Shown: positions 24,695 through 33,466, counted from the first letter of the stretch. The stretch: DNA of 58,815 bases from Anaerolineae bacterium (GCA_021324435.1 JAJPIZ010000036.1:1-58815), one strand, 5' to 3'. Notes: generated by a model from the letters alone, not told the origin. Numbers and translations: made by a program.

Positions 24695-25138
24695 ATGTTT
24701 TTTGGAATGCGCAAATTTCTATTTCTGGTGCTGACTGTGGCGTTGTTGAGTACGGCCATTTCCGCCTGCTCCACAAATAATTCATCTACCAGCCTGCACA
24801 TGATGCCGCTCGACCAAATGCCGGCAGAAGTTCAGAGCGCTCCGCTTGTTGTTCAACAAGCCTATCAATTCGCGGCAGCCAATCCCGATGTGATGAAACA
24901 GATTCCATGCTACTGCAGTTGCGGGAATATCGGGCACACCTCAAATTATTCATGTTACGTTTCCCGTGCGGATGAAAAAGGCGATGTCGCTTTCGACAGT
25001 CATGCTCTCGGCTGTTCGATCTGTGTGGACATCACTCAAGATGTGATGCGCTTGTTGCGCGAAGGAAAAAGTCCGCAGGAGGCGAGGGCATATATAGACG
25101 CGACATATTCCAAATACGGGCCATCCAATATTCCGTGA
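24695..25138 (+). CDS. PCYCGC-motif lipoprotein
   Basis: 147 residues from ATG 24695 after GGAGG. A lipobox Cys (about 25) is followed by the signature IPCYCSCGNIGHTSNYSCY and HALGCSICVDI. This PCYCGC family (PF13798) is found with cytochrome oxidase and copper genes and probably holds copper or a disulfide relay. The C-terminus with YIDATYSKYG is family-typical. Opens a five-gene operon in which every junction overlaps or nearly overlaps. Confidence 0.85.
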   Translation: MFFGMRKFLFLVLTVALLSTAISACSTNNSSTSLHMMPLDQMPAEVQSAPLVVQQAYQFAAANPDVMKQIPCYCSCGNIGHTSNYSCYVSRADEKGDVAFDSHALGCSICVDITQDVMRLLREGKSPQEARAYIDATYSKYGPSNIP

Positions 25139-25608
25139 TGATACGCTTCATTTCGCTTGTGGTTCTCTTCGCGGCTGGGCTGGCCGTGGCGTTTGCGCCA
25201 TTACCCGCTCCGTCCATTGCGCCTCAAGCGCGGACCCTTCGGATCGACGCGCGCCAATTTGCTTATTCACCCTCGGAACTTAAGGTCAACCTCGGTGACA
25301 CTGTGACCGTCCAACTCGTCAGCACGGATGTGGTTCATGGCCTCTACGTTGATGGTTACGATGTTTCCGTTGAAGCCGATCCCGGTCAAACCGCAACATT
25401 GACATTCGTTGCCGACAGGTCAGGCTCCTTTCGCTTTCGGTGCAACGTTACCTGCGGAGCGATGCACCCGTTCATGATCGGGAAAATAACAGTTGAAAAA
25501 AATGATCTACTCTTTCGTTCAGTTGGTCTTGCAACTCTTGCCGTGATCGGAGTCTTTCCTCTTTCATCTTTACTTGTTGAAAGAAAAGATCGGGCTTTGG
25601 CAAAATGA
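25138..25608 (+). CDS. membrane-anchored CuA-type cupredoxin (COX2-like)
   Basis: 156 residues. An N-terminal signal/anchor, then a cupredoxin barrel with VVHGLYVDGY (first His) and CNVTCGAMHPFM, which is the complete binuclear CuA loop CxxxCxxxHxxM. A C-terminal hydrophobic helix (about 125-145) anchors it again. ATG 25138 overlaps the previous stop. CuA centres accept electrons from cytochrome c or cupredoxin in oxidases and in N2O reductase; here no subunit I is present. Confidence 0.85.
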   Translation: MIRFISLVVLFAAGLAVAFAPLPAPSIAPQARTLRIDARQFAYSPSELKVNLGDTVTVQLVSTDVVHGLYVDGYDVSVEADPGQTATLTFVADRSGSFRFRCNVTCGAMHPFMIGKITVEKNDLLFRSVGLATLAVIGVFPLSSLLVERKDRALAK

Positions 25609-26996
25609 ATCGCATCGAACTTACCCGTAACCTGTTCATAAAGAGCGCGCTGAAAAATCGCCATCCTCAACTCGCGGTCTTTATCGTTATGTTGGCAGGA
25701 TACGTTTTTGCCATCCTCGCAGGACTGATTGGCACGCCGGTTGGAAGTCATAATTTCAGCATCGTCTTCGTATGGATTGCCTGGTGGGCGATTCTGATTC
25801 TCGTGGCCGTTCCGTTCTTCGGACGCGGTTGGTGTGCGGTTTGTCCCATCCCATTGCCGGGTGAATGGCTTCAACGCGGCGCCGTCCTGCATCCTTTGGA
25901 TAAAAAACCAAAATGGCTGAACCTTCGCTGGCCCAGGGCGTTGCGCAATATTTGGTTGCAAAACATTGCATTTCTCCTGCTTGCCCTCTTCAGCAGTGTT
26001 CTGCTCACGACTCCCACCATCACCGCAATCGTTTTAGCGGCCATGCTATTCACTGCCATTGGGTTGAGCATGGTGTTCGAGCGCCGTGCCTTCTGCCGTT
26101 ATCTGTGCCCCGTCGGTGGATTTATTGGTTTGTACTCTCAAACTGCACCGCTTGAACTGCGGATCAAAGACAAACAAACCTGCGTCACCTGTGACGGCAA
26201 GCCTTGCTACAACGGCGCTTCGACTTCGCTCAGCGCAAATTCCGGTTATGGCTGTCCGTGGGATGTCTTCCCCGGCGGGCTGACGAGGAACACATATTGC
26301 GGTCTGTGCATGGAATGTCTTCGCACCTGCCCGCACGATAACATTGCCGTCAATCTTCGTCCGTTCTCTGCCGACCTTGCAAAACCGTCTGCCAGACTCG
26401 ATGAAGCCTTCAAAGCTTTCATCATGCTTGGCTCGGCCATGATTTATGCAGGCGTTTTACTTGGGCCATGGGGAGCGCTTAAAGACGCGGCTTTCTATGT
26501 TGGGACAAGTGCGTGGATTATTTACGCCGCTGTTTTTCTTGGAATCATCTTTATTATTCTGCCCGGACTGTTCTCTCTCGCGCTTTTCCTTGCCCATCGC
26601 CCCTCTCTCAAAGCTTGTCTTGGGCGAAGTCGAGGGGTCGGTAGAGGAACTGGGTTGAGGACTTTTGCCATGTTTTCCGCATCGCTTATCCCTCTCGGCT
26701 TGATGTTCTGGGTCGCGTTCAGTTTGTCGTTCGTGCTGACCAACGCGGCCTATATTCTTGTTTCACTCTCTGATCCGCTCGGGCTTGGCTGGAATCTATT
26801 TGGCACAGCGGATGTTGCGTGGCGACCAATCTTCACGTCCCTCCTCGCCCCCGCACAGACTCTTGCGCTTGTGGGCGGGTTGATTTGGTCCGCGCGGATG
26901 GCGCAAAAGGCCGCGGACGAATCAAAAATTTCTGCTATTCCTGTCATGGCGTATTGCTTCGCCGCGACAGTGGTGATGCTTTGGTTGTTGCTATGA
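25605..26996 (+). CDS. NapH/NosR-like membrane 4Fe-4S protein
   Basis: 463 residues. Several membrane helices; a CAVCPIPLPGE box (about 78-87) and FCRYLCPVGG (about 162-171) are the CxxxCP loops of NapH/NosR/RdxA relatives. A ferredoxin-like region has CVTCDGKPC and YCGLCMECLRTCPHDN (about 228-243). The stretch around 333-347 (ACLGRSRGVGRGTG) looks like an intragenic repeat insertion between two helices. It would move electrons from quinol or ferredoxin across the membrane to the CuA proteins on either side in the operon (inference). Confidence 0.85.
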   Translation: MNRIELTRNLFIKSALKNRHPQLAVFIVMLAGYVFAILAGLIGTPVGSHNFSIVFVWIAWWAILILVAVPFFGRGWCAVCPIPLPGEWLQRGAVLHPLDKKPKWLNLRWPRALRNIWLQNIAFLLLALFSSVLLTTPTITAIVLAAMLFTAIGLSMVFERRAFCRYLCPVGGFIGLYSQTAPLELRIKDKQTCVTCDGKPCYNGASTSLSANSGYGCPWDVFPGGLTRNTYCGLCMECLRTCPHDNIAVNLRPFSADLAKPSARLDEAFKAFIMLGSAMIYAGVLLGPWGALKDAAFYVGTSAWIIYAAVFLGIIFIILPGLFSLALFLAHRPSLKACLGRSRGVGRGTGLRTFAMFSASLIPLGLMFWVAFSLSFVLTNAAYILVSLSDPLGLGWNLFGTADVAWRPIFTSLLAPAQTLALVGGLIWSARMAQKAADESKISAIPVMAYCFAATVVMLWLLL

Positions 26997-27970
26997 AACG
27001 CTCGGAACTCGTCTCACGCATTTTGATAACGGTGGCCGTGATCGGGGCGGTCGGAGCGCCGCTATTCTTTTGGTCGCAATCATCCCTCATGCACGCCCGC
27101 GTCGCGGAGAGCGGCGGTTGGAATCCGAATATCATTCGTGCAGATGTCGGCGCGCCGCTTCATTTGCGACTCACGTCGGATGATGTTGTTCACGGCTTTG
27201 CGGTCGGTCAAATGAACATGGATGGTGTAGATGTACTGCCCGGAAAAGTGACCGATTTAACTTTGACTTTTGATAAGCCCGGGACTTATACTTTTTACTG
27301 CACGCGTTGGTGCGGACTCAATCATTGGCGGATGCGCGGAACGATTGAAGTTGGTGGTTCAAACACGGACGCCGAGCCTGCGCCAGCGCCGCTTTACGTT
27401 TCCCTCGGCCTTGACATCGACGCGCCACATGAGGCTCCGGCCATTCCATCACAAATGCCTTCGGCCTTTCGCGGCGAGTCGCTCATCCGTGGTTTGGCGA
27501 TCTCTCAATTTATCAATTCCGATTTCTATCGCGTTCACTCACCGTATGAAACGTTTGAAAACTTAGATCAATATCCACTTGGCGAATCTCAACGATGGGA
27601 TGTTGTTGCATATATTTGGCAATCCAATACCACGCTCGAATCTCTTGCAAATGGGAAAAAGCTTTACGCCCAAAACTGCGCGGCCTGCCACGGCGAGAAC
27701 GGCGCGGGCAATGGCGTCTTTGCGGATGACCTTCTTCCCTCTCCCAATAGCGGAGGGGGCGGGGACGAGGTCCGTTCGATGATACAGACTCCGGCTAATT
27801 TTACCGACCCGAAGCGAATCTTGGGCGCAAGTCCCGCGCTTTTGCAGGGCAAAATTCTGCGCGGTGGAATGGGAACGGGCATGCCCATGTGGGGCTCGAT
27901 TTTCACGGAAGGACAAATTTGGGATTTGATCGCGTTCATCTATTCTTTTCAGTTTGAATATCAAAACTAA
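26993..27970 (+). CDS. CuA-cytochrome c fusion (COX2-like)
   Basis: 325 residues from ATG 26993 (ATGA overlap). One N-terminal membrane helix, a CuA domain with VVHGFAVGQMNMDG and YCTRWCGLNHWRM (CxxxCxxxHxxM), a linker, then a class I cytochrome c with NCAACHGENGAGNG and axial Met in GMPMWG. A Gly-rich stretch after the haem site (DLLPSPNSGGGGDE) has the look of an inserted intergenic repeat. This is the architecture of caa3 subunit II, but no oxidase subunit I follows. It probably hands electrons to NirK or to another copper enzyme encoded elsewhere. Confidence 0.88.
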   Translation: MKRSELVSRILITVAVIGAVGAPLFFWSQSSLMHARVAESGGWNPNIIRADVGAPLHLRLTSDDVVHGFAVGQMNMDGVDVLPGKVTDLTLTFDKPGTYTFYCTRWCGLNHWRMRGTIEVGGSNTDAEPAPAPLYVSLGLDIDAPHEAPAIPSQMPSAFRGESLIRGLAISQFINSDFYRVHSPYETFENLDQYPLGESQRWDVVAYIWQSNTTLESLANGKKLYAQNCAACHGENGAGNGVFADDLLPSPNSGGGGDEVRSMIQTPANFTDPKRILGASPALLQGKILRGGMGTGMPMWGSIFTEGQIWDLIAFIYSFQFEYQN

Positions 27971-27979
27971 GGAGACTCA

Positions 27980-28441
27980 ATGAGTAGAAGACATAGAAGG
28001 CAAAGCCAAAACAAAGGTTTTCCGTGGGTGATGATTGCATTTGGCGGGATTCTGATTTTCGCGGCCATTGCATTGTTCGCTAGTCGAAGCAGTGACGCAA
28101 GCGGCGCGCCCGCTATCGCAGTTGACCAGCCCAAAATTGACTATGGCTATGTCAAATTTGGCGAGAACAAAACCTTTGCCATCACGGTCACGAATATCGG
28201 CACGGGCACATTGCGCTTCACAGAGAAACCATACATTGAAGTTTTGGAGGGGTGCTGACCTCCCGAACTGACCATCGGTTCGATGGCTCTCAAACCCGGT
28301 GAAAGCACAGTCGTTCAATCCAGCGTCTTCATGATGCACCCCGGCATGGATGGTCCGCATGATTTTGCGGTGCATCTCAAGACCAATGATTCCCAGAATC
28401 CAGATTTGGTTGTGCGCGTCCTATCTGATTGGGGACCATAA
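27980..28441 (+). CDS. probable selenoprotein: membrane-anchored protein with CU (Cys-Sec) motif
   Basis: 153 residues if UGA 28256-28258 is read as selenocysteine. AAGGAG precedes the ATG. One membrane helix (about 15-35) leads into an Ig-like/ASPM-type beta domain (DYGYVKFGENKTFAITVTN). Then comes EVLEGC-U-PPELTIG, and the frame continues with MMHPGMDGPHDFAVHL to a normal stop at 28441. From memory related proteins have CCPP at this spot, so UGA would replace the second Cys. Nineteen bases after the UGA a CCATCG-GTT-CGATGG hairpin has the G-U loop of bacterial SECIS elements. The Met/His motif suggests copper. Last gene of the CuA operon. The alternative is a nonsense mutation. Confidence 0.75.
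28272..28286 (+). promoter_or_regulatory. SECIS-like hairpin after in-frame UGA
   Basis: CCATCG GTT CGATGG: perfect 6-bp stem, loop GUU, 19 bases after the UGA. This falls in the 16-37 base window and has the G/U in the apical loop known for bacterial SECIS elements. Confidence 0.7.
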
Positions 28442-28459
28442 GAAAATCTGACTCTATTG

Positions 28460-28496
28460 AAGAGATAAGCCTCCAAACTGGAGGCTTATCTCTTTC
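28460..28496 (+). terminator. Rho-independent terminator of the CuA/selenoprotein operon
   Basis: AGAGATAAGCCTCCA and TGGAGGCTTATCTCT pair perfectly (15 bp) over a 3-base loop, then TTT. Lies 20 bp after the stop codon at 28441, which supports the idea that the gene runs past the UGA to 28441. Confidence 0.85.
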
Positions 28497-28565
28497 ATTG
28501 AAAAGTCGAAACGAATTGTACGGCTTCGGGGTTTTTGCTATCGAGCCATCCTCGGAGGCAAATCC

Positions 28566-29786
28566 ATGACGCAAACCGGTTTCAAAATCTATGGCTATCG
28601 CTGGGTCGTCCTGCTGACCTTCATGGCTGTCATTGCCGTCAATCAGCTTTTGTGGATCACCTTCGCGGCGGTCACGACGCAGGCCATGCAGTTTTACAAC
28701 GTTTCTGATTTGGGCATCGGCCTGCTTTCGCTGAGTTTTATGATCGTGTACATCTTTGTCTCGTTTCCCGCTTCGTGGGTGATTGACACGTACGGGATTC
28801 GCGCTGGCGTGGGAATTGGTGCGGCTCTTACCGGGACCTTTGGCCTGGTGCGCGGCTTAGTGGCTTCCGATTACACCTGGGTCTTGATCGCGCAAATCGC
28901 CATCGCAATCGGACAGCCGTTCATCCTCAACGCGGTAACAACGGTTGCGGCGCGCTGGTTCCCGGCGGAAGAACGCGCCACCGCCAGCGGACTCGGCTCA
29001 TTGGCAATCTATCTCGGCATTCTAATTGGCCTGGCGCTGACTCCATACCTTGCGCTTCAATCAGGAATGCAAAGCATGTTGATGGTCTACGGCATTATCT
29101 CTGCGATTGCGATGATTGTGTTTTTCCTGTTTGTGCGCGAGCGCCCGCCCTCGCCTCCATGCCCGCCGGAACAGGAAGCGCGTTCATTGGTGGTCGAAGG
29201 TTTGAACAAAATGATTCGCCAACGCGATTTTATTTTGCTGATGGCGATTTTCTTCGTCGGCCTCGGCGCGTTCAACGCCGTTACGACCTGGATTGACCAA
29301 ATCCTGACGCCGCACGGCTTTTCGGCCATTCAAATCGGTAACGCAGGCGGCTTGATGATTTTCGGCGGGATTCTCGGCGCGTTAATCCTCCCGATCCTTT
29401 CCGATAGAAATCGAAAGCGCGTCCCATTTTTAGTGCTGGCCGTTATCGGCGCGGCAATCGGCCTGGTGGGAATCACTTACGTCACGAGTTACGCGCTTTT
29501 ACTGATCTCCTCTTTTGTGTTTGGGTTCTTCCTCTTGAGCGCCGGCCCGATTGGGTTCCAGTATGGTGCGGAGATCACGAATCCCGCGCCCGAGGGCACA
29601 TCCAATGGCCTGCTTTTGTTGATGGGGCAAATTTCCGGTATTGCCTTCATCCTCGGCATGGACGCGTTCAAGTCACCCCACACCGGCTCGATGACTGTGC
29701 CGCTGCTCGTTTTGATTGGCTTGCTGGCGATTTGCCTTGCGTTTGGGATTCAACTTCGAGAAGCATCGGTCTTGAAAAAATCATAA
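28566..29786 (+). CDS. MFS transporter, FLVCR-like
   Basis: 406 residues, twelve predicted helices in two halves with a central loop (about 200-215). The N-terminus YGYRWVVLLTFMAVIAVNQLLWITF resembles the FLVCR/haem-exporter branch of the major facilitator superfamily. The RNRKR loop between helices 8 and 9 is the usual MFS charged turn. Substrate unknown; haem or a metal complex would suit the neighbours but is not shown. It follows a strong terminator, so it is its own unit, and DUF2203 follows at 22 bp. Confidence 0.8.
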   Translation: MTQTGFKIYGYRWVVLLTFMAVIAVNQLLWITFAAVTTQAMQFYNVSDLGIGLLSLSFMIVYIFVSFPASWVIDTYGIRAGVGIGAALTGTFGLVRGLVASDYTWVLIAQIAIAIGQPFILNAVTTVAARWFPAEERATASGLGSLAIYLGILIGLALTPYLALQSGMQSMLMVYGIISAIAMIVFFLFVRERPPSPPCPPEQEARSLVVEGLNKMIRQRDFILLMAIFFVGLGAFNAVTTWIDQILTPHGFSAIQIGNAGGLMIFGGILGALILPILSDRNRKRVPFLVLAVIGAAIGLVGITYVTSYALLLISSFVFGFFLLSAGPIGFQYGAEITNPAPEGTSNGLLLLMGQISGIAFILGMDAFKSPHTGSMTVPLLVLIGLLAICLAFGIQLREASVLKKS

Positions 29787-29807
29787 GCAGGATTTATCCT
29801 GATTGCC

Positions 29808-30191
29808 ATGCCGCATTACTTTACTTTAGAAGAAGCCAACCAGGTTTTAGAAATCATCAAGCCGTTGATGGAAGAGGTTCAGCGCATCCGTCGGGATATT
29901 CTGGCGCGTCAGCCCGAAATGTGGGAGGCCATCAGACGGTCCGCGGGGAACGGTGGCAATCCGACTTTGAGCAAGATGGTCAAGACCTTTGACCGATTGG
30001 ACGACCTTTTGCATCGTATTCTCGCAACGGGCGTGCAGGTCAAAGATATCAACACGGGGCTGTTGGATTTTTCCGCCTTGAAAGATGGCCGCGAAGTGTA
30101 TCTGTGCTGGAAGTACGGCGAAGAGGAAATCGAATACTGGCACGAGGTCGAGGCGGGCTTTGCGGGACGCCAACCCATAGATTCGTTTTAA
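29808..30191 (+). CDS. DUF2203 protein
   Basis: 127 residues, complete. FTLEEANQVLEIIKPLMEE at the N-terminus and VYLCWKYGEEEIEYWHEVEAGFAGRQP at the C-terminus are the two conserved blocks of DUF2203. Helical, cytoplasmic, function unknown. Follows the MFS gene in the same direction. Confidence 0.88.
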   Translation: MPHYFTLEEANQVLEIIKPLMEEVQRIRRDILARQPEMWEAIRRSAGNGGNPTLSKMVKTFDRLDDLLHRILATGVQVKDINTGLLDFSALKDGREVYLCWKYGEEEIEYWHEVEAGFAGRQPIDSF

Positions 30192-30277
30192 TATCCCTCT
30201 CCCGATGGCAGTGGGTTATGGCGAGGGAGTTAAACTCTCGTGTATACTTGCTCCATTCCAAAGGAGACTTCACCTTC

Positions 30278-31177
30278 ATGAAAAAAGGCATTTTGTACGG
30301 CGTCGCCGCGTATGCGTTGTGGGGATTCTTTCCGATCTATTGGAAACTTCTGCATCAAGTCCCTGCTCTGCAATTGCTTGGTCATCGTATTGGCTGGTCT
30401 TTCCTTTTGTTGATGGCGGTTGTTTTGCTGACAAAGCAGTGGCAATCCTTTCGCGCCGCGCTGACGCCGCGCACATCAGGCGTTTATTTTATCGCCGCCA
30501 TCCTGATCGGCGTGAACTGGCTGACGTATGTTTGGGCAGTCAACGCGAATTTCGTCGTCGAGACCAGCCTCGGTTATTTCATCAATCCCTTGTTGAGCGT
30601 GTTGATGGGCGTCATCATTTTACGCGAACGACTGCGGCCCATACAATGGCTTCCCATCGGTCTGGCCGCGACAGGCGTCATTTATCTCACGGTTGTTTAT
30701 GGTTCCCTGCCATGGATCGCGCTGACCCTGGCTTTCTCTTTCGGTTTCTATGGCCTTGTCAAAAAGACAGCGCCGCTCTCGTCGCTGTTTGGCCTGACGC
30801 TTGAGACAGGCATTCTTTTCCTGCCCGCCGTAATTTATCTTTTCGCTTCCGAGTTCAACGGTACAGGCGCGTTTACACACACCGGCCCGACCGCTGACCT
30901 GCTGATGATCGGCGCGGGGGTAGTCACGACCGTCCCTCTGCTCATGTTCGCCTCAGCCGCGCAGAAAATTCCGCTGACGCTCGTGGGCCTTCTGCAATAC
31001 ATCGCGCCGACGCTTCAATTTCTGCTGGGTGTGTTTGTTTATAAAGAGCCTTTCGATCATACTCACCTGATTGGCTTTAGCATTGTGTGGCTTGCCCTCG
31101 CCATCTTCTGGATAGAGAATTACTGGTCTCGTCGCACAGCGATGGTCACGGCGATTCCAGAACTGGGAGAGGATTGA
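30278..31177 (+). CDS. rarD: RarD-type EamA transporter
   Basis: 299 residues from ATG 30278 with AAGGAG upstream. Ten membrane helices in two EamA repeats. YALWGFFPIYWKLLHQVPALQLLGHR is the RarD-family start, WLTYVWAVNANFVVETSLGYFINPL the second block, and LGVFVYKEPF is near the end. RarD proteins are drug/metabolite superfamily permeases linked to chloramphenicol sensitivity; the real substrate is unknown. Monocistronic by spacing. Confidence 0.88.
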   Translation: MKKGILYGVAAYALWGFFPIYWKLLHQVPALQLLGHRIGWSFLLLMAVVLLTKQWQSFRAALTPRTSGVYFIAAILIGVNWLTYVWAVNANFVVETSLGYFINPLLSVLMGVIILRERLRPIQWLPIGLAATGVIYLTVVYGSLPWIALTLAFSFGFYGLVKKTAPLSSLFGLTLETGILFLPAVIYLFASEFNGTGAFTHTGPTADLLMIGAGVVTTVPLLMFASAAQKIPLTLVGLLQYIAPTLQFLLGVFVYKEPFDHTHLIGFSIVWLALAIFWIENYWSRRTAMVTAIPELGED

Positions 31178-31211
31178 GTATAATGACCAAAATCCATCAA
31201 GGAGCAATCAT

Positions 31212-32243
31212 ATGAACTTTGCAATGTGGCGGAAAGCATTGAATGTGATTCCTGAAGTGTCGAAAGAAGAATGGGACCAACTGGACGTGATTTCCAAATG
31301 GCTGATTTCGACCCGCGCCGCGGTTCTCATCATGACCTTTATCTCGGCGGCTCTCGCGGGACTTTTTGCTTTGCGCGATGGCGAATTTCATTTTCTTCCC
31401 TGGCTGGCTTTGACCCTTGGCCTCATCCTCGCTCATGCGTCCAACAACATCTTCAATGATTTCACCGATTATGTCCGCGGTGTGGATAAAGACAACTACT
31501 TCCGCACGGTCTATGGCGCTCAGCCTGTCGCCAGCGGGCTTATGACTAAGCGCCAGCATCTGACGTATTTCGCGGTCACTGGTTTGTTGGCCCTTGTTAT
31601 GGGGCTATATCTTGTTTTTGTCAATGCAAACGATCTCCTGATCTGGTTGCTCATTGCCGCGGGCGCGTTCTTCGTTCTCTTCTATACCTGGCCGTTGAAA
31701 TACATTGCCCTCGGCGAACTGGCAGTGTTGATCGTCTGGGGTCCATTAATGATCGGAGGCGGCTACTATGTCCTTGTTCATGCGTGGAGCTGGAATGTCG
31801 TCATCGCCAGCCTGCCCTATGTCCTCGGCGTGACCACTGTCATCTTTGGCAAACACATTGACAAGGTCAAACTTGATAAAGAGAAGAAGATATTTACCCT
31901 GCCGGTTGTGATTGGCGAAAAGGCTTCCAGATATGCTGTCTTGACGATGATGGTGCTTCCGTATCTCTTCACCTTTTACCTCATTGCCACGAAGTTCTTT
32001 ACCCCTGTGATGCTAATTGTCCTGTTTGCGCTTCCCACGCTCAAACAAATTTATCCCGTTTTCCTCAAACCAAAACCAGAGACGCGCCCCGAGGGATTCC
32101 CCGAAGGGGAAGGCGGCTGGCCCCTGTACTTTGTGGGGTTTGCCTTCATAAACAATCGCAGGTTCGGCACCCTCTTCATGTTTGGCCTGCTCCTTGACGT
32201 TATTTTGCGCGTACTGCCTTTCACTCAAAACTTCTGGCGGTAG
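31212..32243 (+). CDS. UbiA-family prenyltransferase, copy 1
   Basis: 343 residues. The first Asp-rich motif NDFTDYVRGVD (about 79-89) and the second, GKHIDKVKLDKEKK, with the IGEKASR that follows, are intact, so it should bind Mg-prenyl diphosphate. Eight or so membrane helices. MenA/UbiA enzymes attach a prenyl chain to a quinone precursor. ATG 31212 follows AAGGAG. A close paralogue follows 130 bp downstream; the N-terminal MWRKA...W..LDV.SKWLI..R.A blocks align throughout. Confidence 0.88.
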   Translation: MNFAMWRKALNVIPEVSKEEWDQLDVISKWLISTRAAVLIMTFISAALAGLFALRDGEFHFLPWLALTLGLILAHASNNIFNDFTDYVRGVDKDNYFRTVYGAQPVASGLMTKRQHLTYFAVTGLLALVMGLYLVFVNANDLLIWLLIAAGAFFVLFYTWPLKYIALGELAVLIVWGPLMIGGGYYVLVHAWSWNVVIASLPYVLGVTTVIFGKHIDKVKLDKEKKIFTLPVVIGEKASRYAVLTMMVLPYLFTFYLIATKFFTPVMLIVLFALPTLKQIYPVFLKPKPETRPEGFPEGEGGWPLYFVGFAFINNRRFGTLFMFGLLLDVILRVLPFTQNFWR

Positions 32244-32270
32244 CGTCTTGTCGCAAATCTCTGCTGACGT

Positions 32271-32301
32271 TTGTAGCGCAAGACCCGGTCTTGCGCTACA
32301 A
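32271..32301. repeat. palindromic intergenic repeat (REP-like)
   Basis: TTGTAGCGCAAGACC and its exact complement flank a single C: a perfect 15-bp-arm hairpin between the two UbiA genes. It is preceded by CTGACGT, which also adjoins the hairpin at 45631-45654. May also terminate copy 1. Confidence 0.7.
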
Positions 32302-32373
32302 CTTTAGGGGTGTGCAATCTGAAGCCTTTCAAAACGGTTTTATAATTTCGATACATTCGAATCGGAGGAACAC

Positions 32374-33432
32374 ATGCGCATTGATTTCGCCATGTGGCGC
32401 AAGGCCATCTGGCAACTCATCAAAATGGACGACAAGAAAGAATGGGACGCACTGGATGTCGTTTCCAAGTGGCTGATTGCTACTCGTTCAGCCGTTACGT
32501 TGGTCACGGTTTATTCCTGCGTCATCGCGGGACTGCTTGCCTGGCGGGATGGATATTTTTCATGGTTGCCATTCATTATTCTCACCATCGGTCTGTTCAT
32601 TGCGCATGGCACGAACAACCTGCTCAACGACTACACTGATTTCAATCGCGGCGTGGACAAGGATAATTATTTCCGCACACAGTATGGCGTCCACCCGCTG
32701 GTGCAGGGCTTCTGGACGAAGAGCCAGCAAATCCAGTGGTTTCTCATCAGCGGCGTGATTGCCGCGCTGGCCGGTGTATATGCCTTGTTCTACACCAGTT
32801 TCAATCCGATGGTAGCAGGTTTATTCGCCTTCGGCGCGCTCGTCCTGCTTTTCTACACCTGGCCGTTCAAATACTGGGGACTGGGCGAATTGGCGATCTT
32901 CCTCATTTGGGGTCCGATCATGATCGCAGGAGTGTACTTTGTATTGGCACGCGGCTGGACGCCAAATATCTGGAACGTTGCGCTGGCCGGCGTCCCGTTT
33001 GGGCTGAGCGTGGCAAGCATCAATGTTGGCAAACATATTGACAAGCGCGAGGACGATAAGGCCAAAGGCGTGGGCACGTTCCCTGTTCGCGTCGGCGAAA
33101 AAGCGGCGCGTCTTGTGGATCAGGTCGTACTTATCTTGATTTACGCAGTGATAGTCTATCTTGTTTTTGTGCCGCGTTACTTCACGCCGATCATGCTGAT
33201 CGTCTTCTTCGCGTTCAAGCACACGCTCAATGCCATCCAAGTATTGAGCAAACCGCGTCCCGCCGCGCCGCCCGAAGGCTTTCCTGCCTGGCCAACGTGG
33301 TTCTCTGCCGTCACGTTCTTCCACAATCGCCAATTCGGCGGCCTATTCATCCTCGGTTTGATTCTCGATACGGTCTTACGCGTGATCCCCTTCACGGCGG
33401 AATTCATTGCGCGTTTCTGGCCGCCGATGTGA
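32374..33432 (+). CDS. UbiA-family prenyltransferase, copy 2
   Basis: 352 residues, alignable with copy 1 along its whole length (MWRKAIWQL..MDDKKEWDALDVVSKWLI). Motifs NDYTDFNRGVD and GKHIDKREDDKAKG with VGEKAAR are intact. CGGAGGAA precedes ATG 32374. Both copies look functional, so the pair may differ in acceptor or chain length, for example one for menaquinone and one for another lipid. That is a guess. Confidence 0.88.
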   Translation: MRIDFAMWRKAIWQLIKMDDKKEWDALDVVSKWLIATRSAVTLVTVYSCVIAGLLAWRDGYFSWLPFIILTIGLFIAHGTNNLLNDYTDFNRGVDKDNYFRTQYGVHPLVQGFWTKSQQIQWFLISGVIAALAGVYALFYTSFNPMVAGLFAFGALVLLFYTWPFKYWGLGELAIFLIWGPIMIAGVYFVLARGWTPNIWNVALAGVPFGLSVASINVGKHIDKREDDKAKGVGTFPVRVGEKAARLVDQVVLILIYAVIVYLVFVPRYFTPIMLIVFFAFKHTLNAIQVLSKPRPAAPPEGFPAWPTWFSAVTFFHNRQFGGLFILGLILDTVLRVIPFTAEFIARFWPPM

Positions 33433-33435
33433 TTT

Positions 33436-33466
33436 TGTAGGGGCGCAGCATCGCTGTGCCTCTACA
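33436..33466. repeat. REP-like hairpin after UbiA copy 2
   Basis: TGTAGGGGCGCAGC and GCTGTGCCTCTACA pair with two G-U/mismatch positions, in the 29 bp between convergent genes. A similar unit, GTAGGGCGTTGTGCCCCTAC, is at 56996-57015. Likely a bidirectional terminator of repeat origin. Confidence 0.55.

Noticed and set aside
24695-27970. A complete cytochrome c oxidase or N2O reductase locus
   Set aside because: CuA domains are present but no haem-copper subunit I, no subunit III and no NosZ beta-propeller sequence is found in the window.
27980-28258. Reading the gene at 27980 as a 92-residue complete protein
   Set aside because: The frame continues for 60 codons with motif-like sequence to just before a strong terminator, and a SECIS-like hairpin follows the UGA; readthrough explains more.
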